DNA of 64,000 nt from Desertifilum tharense IPPAS B-1220 (lineage in GTDB: Bacteria; Cyanobacteriota; Cyanobacteriia; Cyanobacteriales; Desertifilaceae). The stretch is taken from the NCBI RefSeq assembly GCF_001746915.1, contig NZ_MJGC01000053.1, positions 1-64,000 on the forward strand, written 5' to 3'. Positions 52,915-62,581 of the stretch are shown here, piece by piece. Below the pieces are notes generated by a model. That model did no database searches. It saw nothing but the letters and a program-made list of their open reading frames with translations, and was not told the origin of the DNA. The position numbers and the translations under genes are program-made. The first letter of the stretch is position 1, and each line of letters starts with the position of its first letter.

Positions 52915-54540
52915 CTAAGCTTTTGGACTGTCTACAGTCATTACGGGAATTGGACTCATTTCTAAAACGGATTGGGAGATAGAACCAATTAGTATAGCGT
53001 CCAAAGAGCGATCGCCCCGCTTGCCAATGATGATATCTGTAACCTGACGCGCTTGGGCAACTCTGACAATTTCTTCGGGAACTGCCCCCGATACCGTTAA
53101 AAACTCAAAGCGGATATCTGCCAGTAGTTTCTGGGCTTTGTTGCGGAGTTCGTTAACGGCATCATTATCCCCTAGATTATTGACGTATAACACGATGACT
53201 TCCCCATTGCTGCGCCGCGCCAAGTCAGCCGCTTTCAAAAGCACGGGCGAGGCTAAGGGAGAGGGATCGACGGCGGCTAGAAAAATGGGACGCCCAGTAA
53301 CGGCGACTTTTGTAGGATCGACTTCTCCTTTTTCGAGTAATTTGGGGGCAAAGACTTGGGTTGCCCAAGCGCCAATGGGGGCTGTGGTGAGAATAGAGAG
53401 GGCTGCGATCGCTAAAATAATCTCACCCCCCTCAATGCCTGCCGCTAGCGGTAAAGCCCCAATAGCCGCCTGTACGGTGGCTTTTGCCATGTTTCCGGGT
53501 AACAAAAAAGCTTTTTCTTTCCCCGTCCAATTACTGCCTAATGTGGAAAGATACCAGCCAATCCCTCGACCTAATCCTAAACCAATCGCTAAGAGCAATA
53601 GACCGGGTAATAACACATCTCCCAAGACTTGGAGTTGAATGCTAGCACCGAGGAGAACAAATAAAACAATCTCTGCGACTGCCCATAGAACATCAAACCC
53701 ACTGCGGATCAACCGGGCGAGGGGGGCATCCAATTCAATTAGGAAAAACCCCATCGCCATCACTGCCAAATAGCCGGAGTAATAGGGGAAGACGTTGGTA
53801 AAAATGACTAAAAATAAGGCTACGCTGGCTGCAATGATTGTGTCTTGAACAATCGTGCGCGTCCAATTCTGCTTGACTAGCAGCAATACTAACAACTGGG
53901 CTGCTACCCAACCCGCCACTAGCCCTAAACCAATCTCTAAAAGGGCTTGAAAAGGCAATAACTGTAAGGGAGTTAAACTCAAACCTCCCGGTAAACTCAC
54001 CGCTTCTACATCCTCTTGCCCAAGAAAGTTCATTAATAGCCCGAAGACGAGGAGCAACAAGACATCCGATAGGGCGCTTCCGGTTAAAATTGCATCGGGA
54101 ATTCCTTTAACGACTCCCCAACCTTGACTCTTGAGTCGCAGCATTCCCGGTACAATTACGGCGGGAGATTCGGCACCGACAACGCAGCCGAGAAGCAAAC
54201 CCGTGAGGAAATCGAAGTTAAATAAGAATATAGAGGCGATCGCCACCACTACAGCTTCCACCGATGCGGGCAAAAACCCCAACCTCAAAGCCACGGTTCC
54301 CTGTTGGGCGAGTTTTTCGCGATCTAACCCCAAACCTGCCTTCATCAAAATAATCATAACCGCGACTAAGCGCAGGTCATCGGCGGCATCTAAAACTTCT
54401 GGGCTAATCAAATTCCCCAATTGCGGGCCAATGGCAATTCCGATTAAAATCATGCCAATCAGCGGCGGTGCGCCTAACCTTCGCGCCAACTGCCCCGCAA
54501 AAAAGCCCATCAGTAAAATCCATAAGGCACTGGCTAACAT
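52915..54540 (-). CDS. CPA2-type cation/proton antiporter with USP domain
   Basis: 541 residues. About 12 membrane helices (1-385) of the Na+/H+ exchanger fold. GLLLGCVVGAESPAVIVPGML holds an acidic residue in the ion-site region. The C-terminal about 145 residues are a cytosolic universal-stress-protein domain (IFLAAVDPSPLASPVLLKAADLAR..., ATP-type loop IIGKRGDRSLDAILIGSISQSVL). USP-fused antiporters are common in cyanobacteria, and the USP part is thought to regulate transport by nucleotide binding. It is convergent with the S41 gene and divergent from the SbcD-like gene. Confidence 0.9.
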   Translation of the reverse strand: MLASALWILLMGFFAGQLARRLGAPPLIGMILIGIAIGPQLGNLISPEVLDAADDLRLVAVMIILMKAGLGLDREKLAQQGTVALRLGFLPASVEAVVVAIASIFLFNFDFLTGLLLGCVVGAESPAVIVPGMLRLKSQGWGVVKGIPDAILTGSALSDVLLLLVFGLLMNFLGQEDVEAVSLPGGLSLTPLQLLPFQALLEIGLGLVAGWVAAQLLVLLLVKQNWTRTIVQDTIIAASVALFLVIFTNVFPYYSGYLAVMAMGFFLIELDAPLARLIRSGFDVLWAVAEIVLFVLLGASIQLQVLGDVLLPGLLLLAIGLGLGRGIGWYLSTLGSNWTGKEKAFLLPGNMAKATVQAAIGALPLAAGIEGGEIILAIAALSILTTAPIGAWATQVFAPKLLEKGEVDPTKVAVTGRPIFLAAVDPSPLASPVLLKAADLARRSNGEVIVLYVNNLGDNDAVNELRNKAQKLLADIRFEFLTVSGAVPEEIVRVAQARQVTDIIIGKRGDRSLDAILIGSISQSVLEMSPIPVMTVDSPKA

Positions 54541-54603
54541 TGTTCCCTCTCTCCTGTCGCTACATTCATGACCCGTGCTTGAATGCCACCCGGAGTAAAA
54601 GGC

Positions 54604-54702
54604 CCTTAAATCGCAAAGCCCCTACTCTCTGGCAGCAAGCCAGAATAGTAGGAGCCATCAGCCGAGCTAAAGCTTGGCGGTTTAAGGTAAGCTCCATTAC
54701 CT
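54604..54702 (+). ncRNA. Candidate structured RNA or cruciform element
   Basis: Outer stem CCTTAAATCGC (54604-54614) with GCGGTTTAAGG (54677-54687), one T-G pair. Inner hairpin 1 is CCTACT-TCTGGC with GCCAGA-AGTAGG (54621-54652), 12 bp with a small bulge and loop AGCAA. Inner hairpin 2 is CGAGC with GCTTG (54663-54676, loop TAAA). A separate GGTAA/TTACC hairpin (54686-54701) overlaps the end. The whole is a three-way junction 57 bp upstream of the SbcD-like gene. No known family matches. Confidence 0.4.
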
Positions 54703-54758
54703 TTACAAATGCTTGTCCTTAAAATAACACGGTTCCCTGCGGATTTCTTATTCCACCC

Positions 54759-56039
54759 ATGCCTAAATTTCTTCATGTCGCCGACGTTCATTTAGGGTTT
54801 GACCGTTACGATCGCCCTGAGAGAACCACTGATTTCTTTTTAGCGTTTAAAGATGCCCTTGAGAAGTATGCGATCGCGCCTGCTGTAGACTTTGTATTAA
54901 TTGCCGGAGACTTATTTGAACACCGCCACATTCTCCCGGCGACTTTAAATCAAGCCGAAATTTGCCTAGACTTACTGCAAGAAGCTGGCATTCCAGCATT
55001 AACCATTGAAGGCAATCACGACAACCTCCCCTACGGCACGAAAACCAGTTGGCTGCGCTACCTCGCCGAATCGGGCAAAATCATCCTCCTCGAACCCTCA
55101 GAAGACGACAGCGAGCAGGTATACCACCCCTGGGATAAACATCACCGCAGAGGCGGCTATATTGACCTAGAATGCGGCGTGCGCGTGTTTGGGTCGCGTT
55201 GGTATGGCGCATCCGCTCCCCAAGCCATTCGCCAGCTAGCCACCGCTATGACTCATTTGCCTGCGGGGCCTCAACATACGGTGATGCTGTTTCATCATGG
55301 TTTAGAGGGACAAATTGCCCGTTATTCTGGCGCTTTACGTTACGCTGATGTCCTTCCCCTGAAGGAAGCCGGGGTAGACTATTTAGCCTTGGGCCATATT
55401 CACAAAAATTACTCGATTGAAAACTGGATTTTTAACCCTGGTTCGGTAGAAGCCAATAGCATCGCAGAAGGACAAGACCAAAATCCCAGAGGGGTATATT
55501 TAGTTGAGATGGGTTCAACCGGAATTGACGCTGAATTGAAGCGAGATTATTACCAGCGCCCGATTTTACGCTTAAAGCTAGAAGCCAACAAGCAGCAAAC
55601 CCAAGCTGAGTTAGAACAAGCAGCTAAAGCTTATGTGCAAACTACTGCAAAAACGGGTAAAACCCAAGATGCGATTGTGGAGTTGCGGATTCAAGGTCAG
55701 CTAGGCTTCAATCGTTTAGACTTGAATGTCCGCGAGTTGCGTCAAATCCTGCACCAAGAATGCGATGCTTTAATTTTTATCCTGAAATACGAAGCAACGG
55801 GCACAGAATACCAAACGCCGTTACCCAGAGGCGAAGAAGCGCCAACTCGCGCCGTCATTGAACAGCAGGTTTTTGAGGATTTACTTGCCGCCAATGTCTA
55901 TTACGCGCCGCAAGCGCCACAATTAGCTAAGGGATTGATTGCTTTAAAAGAACAGATTCTCAGCAATCAATCGGTTGAGGAAACCTATGGGTTTGTAGAA
56001 GATTTGCTCAACCGCCATTTATCCTCAGAGGAAACCTAA
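54759..56039 (+). CDS. SbcD/Mre11-like DNA repair nuclease
   Basis: 426 residues. Complete calcineurin-type metallophosphoesterase motifs: HVADVHLG (Asp9, His11), AGDLFEHR, GNHDN, FHHGLEG and LGHIHKN. These match the Mre11/SbcD exonuclease family that trims DNA ends with SbcC/Rad50. The C-terminal part (about 280-426) is a capping domain. No sbcC gene is next to it, unlike the usual operon, so the partner is encoded elsewhere or it acts alone. Its stop overlaps the convergent bioD stop by 4 bp. Confidence 0.88.
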   Translation: MPKFLHVADVHLGFDRYDRPERTTDFFLAFKDALEKYAIAPAVDFVLIAGDLFEHRHILPATLNQAEICLDLLQEAGIPALTIEGNHDNLPYGTKTSWLRYLAESGKIILLEPSEDDSEQVYHPWDKHHRRGGYIDLECGVRVFGSRWYGASAPQAIRQLATAMTHLPAGPQHTVMLFHHGLEGQIARYSGALRYADVLPLKEAGVDYLALGHIHKNYSIENWIFNPGSVEANSIAEGQDQNPRGVYLVEMGSTGIDAELKRDYYQRPILRLKLEANKQQTQAELEQAAKAYVQTTAKTGKTQDAIVELRIQGQLGFNRLDLNVRELRQILHQECDALIFILKYEATGTEYQTPLPRGEEAPTRAVIEQQVFEDLLAANVYYAPQAPQLAKGLIALKEQILSNQSVEETYGFVEDLLNRHLSSEET

Positions 56040-56731
56040 CCCCAGAGGCGTTCTAGGTCTAAGTTAGAGGCAATTTGGGTGAGTTTATCGGTATCGGTAA
56101 AATCGGCAATGGGGGGGAGGATGCCGAGGACGGGAATCTGGGTAAGGGATTGAATCAAATCAATAGGTGTATAATCGGCGATCGCACTTTCTACATCCTC
56201 TTCCCTACAATTCAGCACAATTCCCACCAGCGGCACCTTGGCTTGACGGGCTAGGGCAACATTCGCTACAGTATGCGCGATCGCCCCTAGCTGTACCGGA
56301 ACCACTAACAGCGTCGGTAGTTGCCAATCTCTCGCCCAATCCGCTACCGTCAGTTCAAAGGTAATCGGCGAACCTAAACCGCCTAAAGATTCAACCAATA
56401 GCAAATCTTTTTGTTGGCACAACTGATTATAAACCTGCCAAGCCTTTGCCAAATCAATGCTGCGGCCTTCTCGCATAGCAGCAATTGGCGGCGCTAGCGG
56501 GGCCTGAAAATAGAGAGGGTTCATTTCCTCTGGGGATTGATCGAGGCTAAAGTAGTGTTGGTACCATTCGCGATCGCCCTCACCCGATTGAATCGGCTTC
56601 ATAATCCCCAAGCGACTGTGCGGATAATAACGTTGCCAATAGGCGGCGAGTACGGTGGTTAGCACTGTTTTTCCCGCATTCGTATCCGTTCCAGCAATCA
56701 GGAACGCTTGATGAGACCGCTCAATCGCCAT
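56036..56731 (-). CDS. bioD: Dethiobiotin synthetase
   Basis: 231 residues from ATG 56731 (TTG 56740 is possible). The P-loop GTDTNAGKT is at 14-22. VESLGGLGSPI and the switch-like segments fit BioD. It makes dethiobiotin from diaminopelargonic acid, CO2 and ATP in biotin synthesis. No other bio gene lies in the window, which is normal in cyanobacteria, where these genes are scattered. Overlaps the SbcD-like gene end by 4 bp, tail to tail. Confidence 0.93.
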   Translation of the reverse strand: MAIERSHQAFLIAGTDTNAGKTVLTTVLAAYWQRYYPHSRLGIMKPIQSGEGDREWYQHYFSLDQSPEEMNPLYFQAPLAPPIAAMREGRSIDLAKAWQVYNQLCQQKDLLLVESLGGLGSPITFELTVADWARDWQLPTLLVVPVQLGAIAHTVANVALARQAKVPLVGIVLNCREEDVESAIADYTPIDLIQSLTQIPVLGILPPIADFTDTDKLTQIASNLDLERLWG

Positions 56732-56844
56732 TTTACTCAACCGATGCTCTACACTACTCCCTATTATGGGTGAGAAGAGCGCTAGGAAACTCTTTTAGCT
56801 AACCCACACGCCCATAGAAGACGGGATAACCTACCCTATCAGAA

Positions 56845-57699
56845 ATGCTCAATCCTACCTCGCTGATTATTGAGAATTTTCTCGATCAACTCCGTCTCGG
56901 TTACACTCGCACTTACGGTAGCTTTAAAACTGACTACGCCGACATTATCGCTTGGGCGGGCGGAATGGCCCTCGAAAACATTGCCAATAGCGATGCCCTT
57001 TACCACGATGTCGAACATACCCTTTACGTTACCCTAGTCGGTCAAGAAATTTTACGCGGCAAACATATTCGCGAGGGGGGAGTCTACTGCGAAGACTGGC
57101 TGCATTTTATGATTTCTCTGCTGTGTCACGACATCGGCTATGTCAAAGGCGTTTGTCGTCAAGACCGAGTGGCCGAACGCCTGTATGCTACAGGAGAAGA
57201 CGGAACGCTGATTTCCCTCCCTCCCGGTGCCACCGATGCTAGCTTAACGCCCTACCATGTAGACCGGGGAAAGCTATTTATTGAAGAACGCTTTGGTCTG
57301 CATCGGTTGATTGACGCCACGGAAATTAAACATAATATTGAGTTAACTCGCTTTCCCGTCCCTTCCGATGAAGATCATGCCGATACTGTCAATTATCCCG
57401 GTTTAGTCAGGGCTGCGGATCTAATCGGTCAACTCAGCGACCCGCGCTATCTTCAGAAAATCCCTGCCTTATTCTACGAATTTGAAGAAACCGGAGTCAA
57501 CAAAACCCTCGGCTATCGCAACCCCGGAGATTTGCGGGCAAATTATCCCTCGTTTTTCTGGAATGTCGTTTCGCCTTATATCCAAACCGCCTTACGCCAT
57601 CTAGAACTCACCCAAGAAGGGAAGCAAATTATTGCGAATCTTTATGCCAACGTCTTCCGCGTCGAACATGAAACGCCCCTAGTAGCAGAAACCGCTTGA
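56845..57699 (+). CDS. HD-domain metalloprotein (cyanobacterial Npun_R2479-like)
   Basis: 284 residues. HD-type metal ligands are in YHDVEHTLYVTLVGQEIL (about 52-69) and LLCHDIGYVKG (about 96-106), with a later Asp in VRAADLIGQLSDPRYLQ. The sequence matches a conserved family mostly confined to cyanobacteria, for which I recall the name Npun_R2479. The substrate is unknown; HD proteins usually hydrolyse phosphate esters. It is monocistronic, between bioD and a flavin reductase. Confidence 0.82.
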   Translation: MLNPTSLIIENFLDQLRLGYTRTYGSFKTDYADIIAWAGGMALENIANSDALYHDVEHTLYVTLVGQEILRGKHIREGGVYCEDWLHFMISLLCHDIGYVKGVCRQDRVAERLYATGEDGTLISLPPGATDASLTPYHVDRGKLFIEERFGLHRLIDATEIKHNIELTRFPVPSDEDHADTVNYPGLVRAADLIGQLSDPRYLQKIPALFYEFEETGVNKTLGYRNPGDLRANYPSFFWNVVSPYIQTALRHLELTQEGKQIIANLYANVFRVEHETPLVAETA

Positions 57700-57773
57700 G
57701 GGTTTCAGTACAAAGAGAGATCGCAACTGCGATCGCACCCTTGCTAAACTAACCCCTATAGGACGCATTATAG

Positions 57774-58268
57774 GTGGGTAAACCCTTGGCTTTAGACGAA
57801 CAAGCAAAGAAAACGCTACTGCGGAAAATTCCTCACGGACTTTACATCTGCGGAGTCAAAGATGGTGAGGAAGTGAACGGCTTTACCGCAAGTTGGATTA
57901 TGCAGGCTTCTTTTCAACCGCCTCTAGTCGTCAACTGCGTCAAAACTGATTCGATTTCCCATAGGATGATTAAAAATAGTGGCGTATTCGCCCTGAGTTT
58001 CCTCGAAGAAGGACAAAAGGAACTCGCCCAAAACTTTTTCAAACCCATGCGTCGAGTGGGGAATAAGTTTGAAGAGATTGAATTTTATCTCGGTGAAACG
58101 GGTTGTCCGATTATTCAAGACTCCCTCGGCTACATTGAGTGTAACGTGGTGGGTTCGGTTGAGCATGGCGACCACACCGTCTATGTTGGCGAAGTCATCG
58201 CCGCCGGAATTCACCGGGAAGGAAATCCTCTCTTACTCGAACAAACGGGATGGAATTACGGCGGTTAA
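57774..58268 (+). CDS. Flavin reductase-like FMN-binding protein
   Basis: 164 residues from GTG 57774. A flavin-reductase split-barrel domain: IPHGLYICGVKDGEEVNGFTASWIMQASFQPPLVVNCVKTDSISHRMI, then FALSFLEEGQKELAQNFF and VEHGDHTVYVGEVIAAG. It binds FMN and may reduce it with NAD(P)H; cyanobacterial paralogs also occur fused to diflavin oxygen reductases. It is followed 42 bp later by a tautomerase gene on the same strand. Confidence 0.9.
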   Translation: MGKPLALDEQAKKTLLRKIPHGLYICGVKDGEEVNGFTASWIMQASFQPPLVVNCVKTDSISHRMIKNSGVFALSFLEEGQKELAQNFFKPMRRVGNKFEEIEFYLGETGCPIIQDSLGYIECNVVGSVEHGDHTVYVGEVIAAGIHREGNPLLLEQTGWNYGG

Positions 58269-58310
58269 CTTACCCAACCCATACTACAATCCGCGATTCA
58301 ATTTAGTGCA

Positions 58311-58664
58311 ATGCCTCTGATTAAAGTTCAAACTTCTGCCCCCCAACCGGAAAAAACGGCTGTTGAAGGACTGCTGAAAGTGCTTTCGGCTAAATTAGCC
58401 CAACATTTAGGCAAACCTGAATCCTATGTGATGACAGCGTTTGAACCCAATCTGGCGATGACGTTCGCCGGAACCACTGACCCGGTATGCTATATCGAGA
58501 TTAAGAGTATCGGTAGCATGACGCCAGCGCAAACCAAAGCGATGAGTCAGGATTTTTGTCAGCAAATTAGCGAAACCTTGGGCGTTTCAGCCAATCGCAT
58601 CTACATCGAGTTTAACGATGCTAAAGGGGCGATGTGGGGTTGGAATAGTTCGACATTTGGTTAA
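58311..58664 (+). CDS. MIF-like tautomerase
   Basis: 117 residues. Starts MPLIKV, so Pro2 would be the catalytic base once Met is removed. GVSANRIYIEFNDAKGAMWGWNSSTFG is the typical C-terminal MIF signature. Bacterial MIF homologs form trimers and tautomerise phenylpyruvate or related keto-enols; the physiological substrate here is unknown. It is probably co-transcribed with the flavin reductase. A palindromic repeat follows. Confidence 0.92.
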   Translation: MPLIKVQTSAPQPEKTAVEGLLKVLSAKLAQHLGKPESYVMTAFEPNLAMTFAGTTDPVCYIEIKSIGSMTPAQTKAMSQDFCQQISETLGVSANRIYIEFNDAKGAMWGWNSSTFG

Positions 58665-58676
58665 TAAAGGTATCCT

Positions 58677-58745
58677 AGCCCCCCGCTACATTGGGGGGAA
58701 CCTAACTTAAAGTCCCCCTTGATAAGGGGGATTTAGGGGGATCTT
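58677..58745. repeat. CCCCC/GGGGG palindromic repeat
   Basis: CCCCCCGCTACATTGGGGGG is followed by AAGTCCCCCTTGATAAGGGGGATTTAGGGGGAT. It is related to the block at 21990-22056. Two hairpins are possible; it might end the flavin reductase-tautomerase transcript. Confidence 0.65.
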
Positions 58746-58915
58746 AGCTAAATTTGGCATTCCTACCCTAGATGAGTATACAGAGTAGCCCCAGGGCGAA
58801 GGGATTTCAAGAATGTTCAGGTTTGATTTGGGTTGATTGAGTTGAAATTACTGTCCCATCGGTTTTGAAAAACCCCTTTAAGATCGAAAAGAGTAATCTT
58901 ACCGATTCTTTGGGC

Positions 58916-61900
58916 ATGAAACGCATCGTCTTAATTGCTGGATTTGAATCCTTTAACGCCAATTTATACCGGAAAGCGGCGGAACTGGCAAGGCAACGCT
59001 GTCCGCAATTGGAAATTTGCACGTTTAGCGATCGCGATCTCACGACCCAACCGGATATCGTAGAACAAGCACTACAAGGGGCGGATGTCTTTTTCGCCAG
59101 CCTCCTGTTTGACTACGACCAGGTAGAATGGTTGCGCCAGCGAGTTCAGCATATCCCGATTCGCCTGGTTTTTGAATCTGCCTTAGAGTTAATGAGTTTA
59201 ACGCAGATTGGCGAGTTTAAGATTGGCGATAAGCCCAAGGGAATGCCCAAACCCGTTAAGTTTATCCTAGATAAATTTGGTAACGGACGAGAAGAAGATA
59301 AACTCGCAGGCTATATTAGCTTTCTCAAAGTTGGGCCAAAACTCCTCAAATACATTCCCGCCAAGAAAGTCCAAGACTTAAGAAACTGGCTGATTATCTA
59401 CGGATATTGGAATGCAGGCGGAACCGAAAACGTAGCGGCGATGATGGGCGCGATCGCGCTTAAATATCTTAATCTGAAATATGGGGAACTCCCACCCCCC
59501 ATCGAAACCCCCAACATGGGATTATTACATCCCGATGCTTCCGATTACTTCACTTCACCTAAATCTTATCTAGATTGGTACTCCCAAACTCAACCCGCCT
59601 CTAAACACTTACCCAAAGTCGGGATTTTACTGTATCGCAAACACGTTATTACCCAACAACCTTATATTCCCCAACTGATACGCCATTTTGAAAAAGCCGG
59701 ACTCATTCCCGTCCCCATTTTTATTAACGGCGTAGAAGGTCATGTCGCCGTCAGAGATTGGTTAACCACCCCCCACGAACAAACCCAACGCCAACAGGGA
59801 CACCTCGAAACCCCCTCCCTCTCTCCAGACGCCGTTCAAGTTGATTCTATCGTTTCCACCATTGGTTTTCCCCTCGTTGGCGGCCCGGCGGGTTCAATGG
59901 AAGCCGGAAGACAAGTTGAAGTAGCCAAACGCATTTTATCGGCTAAAAACGTTCCCTATTTCGTTTCCGCCCCTCTCCTGATTCAAGACATTCATAGCTG
60001 GACGAGAAAAGGCATCGGCGGATTGCAAAGTGTCGTCTTATATGCATTGCCAGAACTCGATGGGGCAATCGATCCCGTTCCCCTCGGCGGCTTAGTTGGC
60101 GAAGACATTTACCTGATTCCCGAACGCATCAACCGACTAACAGAACGGATTAAAAACTGGATTAAACTGCGGAAAAAGCCCCCCGTTGACCGCAAAATTG
60201 CCATTATCCTTTACGGCTTCCCTCCCGGCTACGGCGCAACCGGAACCGCCGCCTTACTCAACGTCCCCAAAAGCTTATTAAAACTCCTCCAAGCCCTCAA
60301 AGAAAAAGGCTATGCCATTGGCAACCTACCCCAAAATGGCGAAGAATTAATCCAATGGGTTAAAGCTGCCGATGAAAGCATAGGCGACTTACCGAAAGGG
60401 TTGCTCGTTTCCCCCACCTCCGTTAACGTCAAATCCTTAGAAAAATGGTTAGGCTATTTACTCACCACGCGGATTGAAAAACAGTGGAAATCCTTAACCC
60501 AGACCGGAATCAAAACCTTGGGAGAAAACCTGCAAGTCGGAGGCATCCAGTTAGGCAATATTTGGATAGGCGTGCAACCCCCTTTAGGAATTTCCGGCGA
60601 CCCCATGCGCCTGATGTTTGAACGCGATCTCACCCCCCATCCTCAATATGCTGCCTTTTATAAATGGTTGCAAAACGACTTTAAAGCCGATGCCGTCGTT
60701 CATTTTGGAATGCATGGGACTGTAGAATGGTTGCCCGGTTCTCCATTAGGCAATACGGGCTACTCTTGGTCAGATATTCTTTTAGGAAATTTGCCCAATC
60801 TCTATATTTATGCAGCCAATAATCCCTCAGAATCCATTCTCGCCAAACGTCGCGGTTACGGGGTTTTAATTTCTCACAACGTTCCCCCCTACGGACGGGC
60901 GGGTTTATATAAAGAATTGGTTTCCCTGCGCGAACTTGTGGCTGAATATCGCGAAGACCCAGAGAAAAACTACATTCTTAAAGAAGCCATTTGTCAAAAG
61001 ATTGTCGATACCGGCTTAGACGCCGACTGTCCCCTTCCGGAAGCCCAAAAACTGGGAATTGAATTTTCACCCGAAAATGCCCGTCTATTTAGCGCCGAAG
61101 TCTTTGACCGCTACCTGGTTAAACTCTACGAATACTTGCAAATTCTAGAAAATCGCCTATTTTCCTCTGGCTTGCACGTTTTGGGGGAAGCCCCGGACGA
61201 AGACGCCATGCAAAGCTATCTTGACGCCTACTTTGGCCCAGAAAATCTGGATAACCCAGCAGTTCCCACCATCCGCGACCTGTTGAACCAAACCCCCGAC
61301 GAACTCACCAACCTGCTACGGGGACTGAATGGCGAATATATCCCCCCGGCCCCTGGCGGCGACTTGCTACGCGATGGCCCCGGCGTCTTACCCACAGGGC
61401 GCAATATCCACGCCTTAGACCCCTATCGGATGCCTTCCCCAGCCGCTTACGAACGGGGCCGAGAAATTGCCAAAAAGATTATCGCCCAACAGCAACAAGA
61501 AACGGGCGAATATCCCGAAACCGTGGCGGTGATGTTGTGGGGGTTAGATGCGATTAAAACGAAGGGGGAATCTCTGGGAATTCTATTAGAACTGGTGGGG
61601 GCGGAACCCGTGAAGGAGGGAACCGGGCGCATCGTGCGTTATGAGTTGAAACCGCTTTCCCAAGTGGGTCATCCTCGCATTGATGTGTTGGCAAATCTTT
61701 CGGGGATTTTTCGCGATAGTTTTGTCAATATTATTGAACTGCTAGATGACCTGTTTCAACGGGCGGCCCAGGTTGATGAACCGGAAGACCAGAATTTTAT
61801 CCGCAAACACGCTTTAGCGTTGCAAGCCCAAGGGGTACAGAATACGACAGCCCGCTTATTTTCCAACCCGGCGGGAGATTTCGGGTCTTTAGTGAATGAC

Positions 61901-62581
61901 CAAGTGGTGGCGAGTAACTGGGAAACGGGGGATGAGTTAGCCCAAACCTGGGAAGGCCGGAATGCGTTTAGTTATGGTCGCCAGGATAAGGGCCAAGCTA
62001 GACCGGAGGTGTTGCAGCAGCTACTCAAAACGACGGGACGGGTTGTGCAAGAGATTGATTCTGTTGAATATGGTTTGACCGATATTCAGGAATATTATGC
62101 CAACACGGGCGGCTTAAAACGGGCGGCGGAGAAGCAACAAGGAAAGAAGGTGAAAGCCAGTTTTATTGAAAGTTTCTCGAAGGATACAACGCCGCGCAAC
62201 CTAGAATCATTGCTGAGGATGGAGTACCGGACAAAGTTACTCAACCCGAAATGGGCGGAGGCGATGGCGAATCAGGGTTCGGGTGGGGCCTACGAAATTT
62301 CCCAACGGATGACGGCCCTATTAGGTTGGGGCGGTACTGTAGATTTTACGGAGGATTGGGTTTACGACCAAGCCGCAAGTACGTATGCATTAGATCCAGC
62401 AATGGCCGAGAAATTACGCAAGGCAAATCCTGAAGCGTTCCGCAACATTGTAGGGCGAATGCTGGAGGCAAACGGACGGGGTTTTTGGCAAGCCGATAAC
62501 GAGAAGTTACAACAACTCCGCAACCTCTACGAACAAGCAGAGGCCGATATTGAGGGAGTTGGGGGAAAGAGTGCTGAGTAG
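58916..62581 (+). CDS. bchH: Magnesium chelatase H subunit (BchH type)
   Basis: 1221 residues from ATG 58916, the natural family start (MKRIVLIAGFESFNANLYRKAAELA); a TTG 51 nt upstream is less likely. It is the large porphyrin-binding subunit of the CobN/BchH family, with DAVVHFGMHGTVEWLPGSPLGNTGYSWSDILLGNLPNLYIYAANNPSE and YGRAGLYKEL near the middle. It inserts Mg2+ into protoporphyrin IX with the I and D subunits, which are not in the window. At 1221 residues it is shorter than the usual cyanobacterial ChlH (about 1330), so it may be a second, BchH-like isoform. A cobalt-chelatase role cannot be excluded. Confidence 0.9.
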   Translation: MKRIVLIAGFESFNANLYRKAAELARQRCPQLEICTFSDRDLTTQPDIVEQALQGADVFFASLLFDYDQVEWLRQRVQHIPIRLVFESALELMSLTQIGEFKIGDKPKGMPKPVKFILDKFGNGREEDKLAGYISFLKVGPKLLKYIPAKKVQDLRNWLIIYGYWNAGGTENVAAMMGAIALKYLNLKYGELPPPIETPNMGLLHPDASDYFTSPKSYLDWYSQTQPASKHLPKVGILLYRKHVITQQPYIPQLIRHFEKAGLIPVPIFINGVEGHVAVRDWLTTPHEQTQRQQGHLETPSLSPDAVQVDSIVSTIGFPLVGGPAGSMEAGRQVEVAKRILSAKNVPYFVSAPLLIQDIHSWTRKGIGGLQSVVLYALPELDGAIDPVPLGGLVGEDIYLIPERINRLTERIKNWIKLRKKPPVDRKIAIILYGFPPGYGATGTAALLNVPKSLLKLLQALKEKGYAIGNLPQNGEELIQWVKAADESIGDLPKGLLVSPTSVNVKSLEKWLGYLLTTRIEKQWKSLTQTGIKTLGENLQVGGIQLGNIWIGVQPPLGISGDPMRLMFERDLTPHPQYAAFYKWLQNDFKADAVVHFGMHGTVEWLPGSPLGNTGYSWSDILLGNLPNLYIYAANNPSESILAKRRGYGVLISHNVPPYGRAGLYKELVSLRELVAEYREDPEKNYILKEAICQKIVDTGLDADCPLPEAQKLGIEFSPENARLFSAEVFDRYLVKLYEYLQILENRLFSSGLHVLGEAPDEDAMQSYLDAYFGPENLDNPAVPTIRDLLNQTPDELTNLLRGLNGEYIPPAPGGDLLRDGPGVLPTGRNIHALDPYRMPSPAAYERGREIAKKIIAQQQQETGEYPETVAVMLWGLDAIKTKGESLGILLELVGAEPVKEGTGRIVRYELKPLSQVGHPRIDVLANLSGIFRDSFVNIIELLDDLFQRAAQVDEPEDQNFIRKHALALQAQGVQNTTARLFSNPAGDFGSLVNDQVVASNWETGDELAQTWEGRNAFSYGRQDKGQARPEVLQQLLKTTGRVVQEIDSVEYGLTDIQEYYANTGGLKRAAEKQQGKKVKASFIESFSKDTTPRNLESLLRMEYRTKLLNPKWAEAMANQGSGGAYEISQRMTALLGWGGTVDFTEDWVYDQAASTYALDPAMAEKLRKANPEAFRNIVGRMLEANGRGFWQADNEKLQQLRNLYEQAEADIEGVGGKSAE

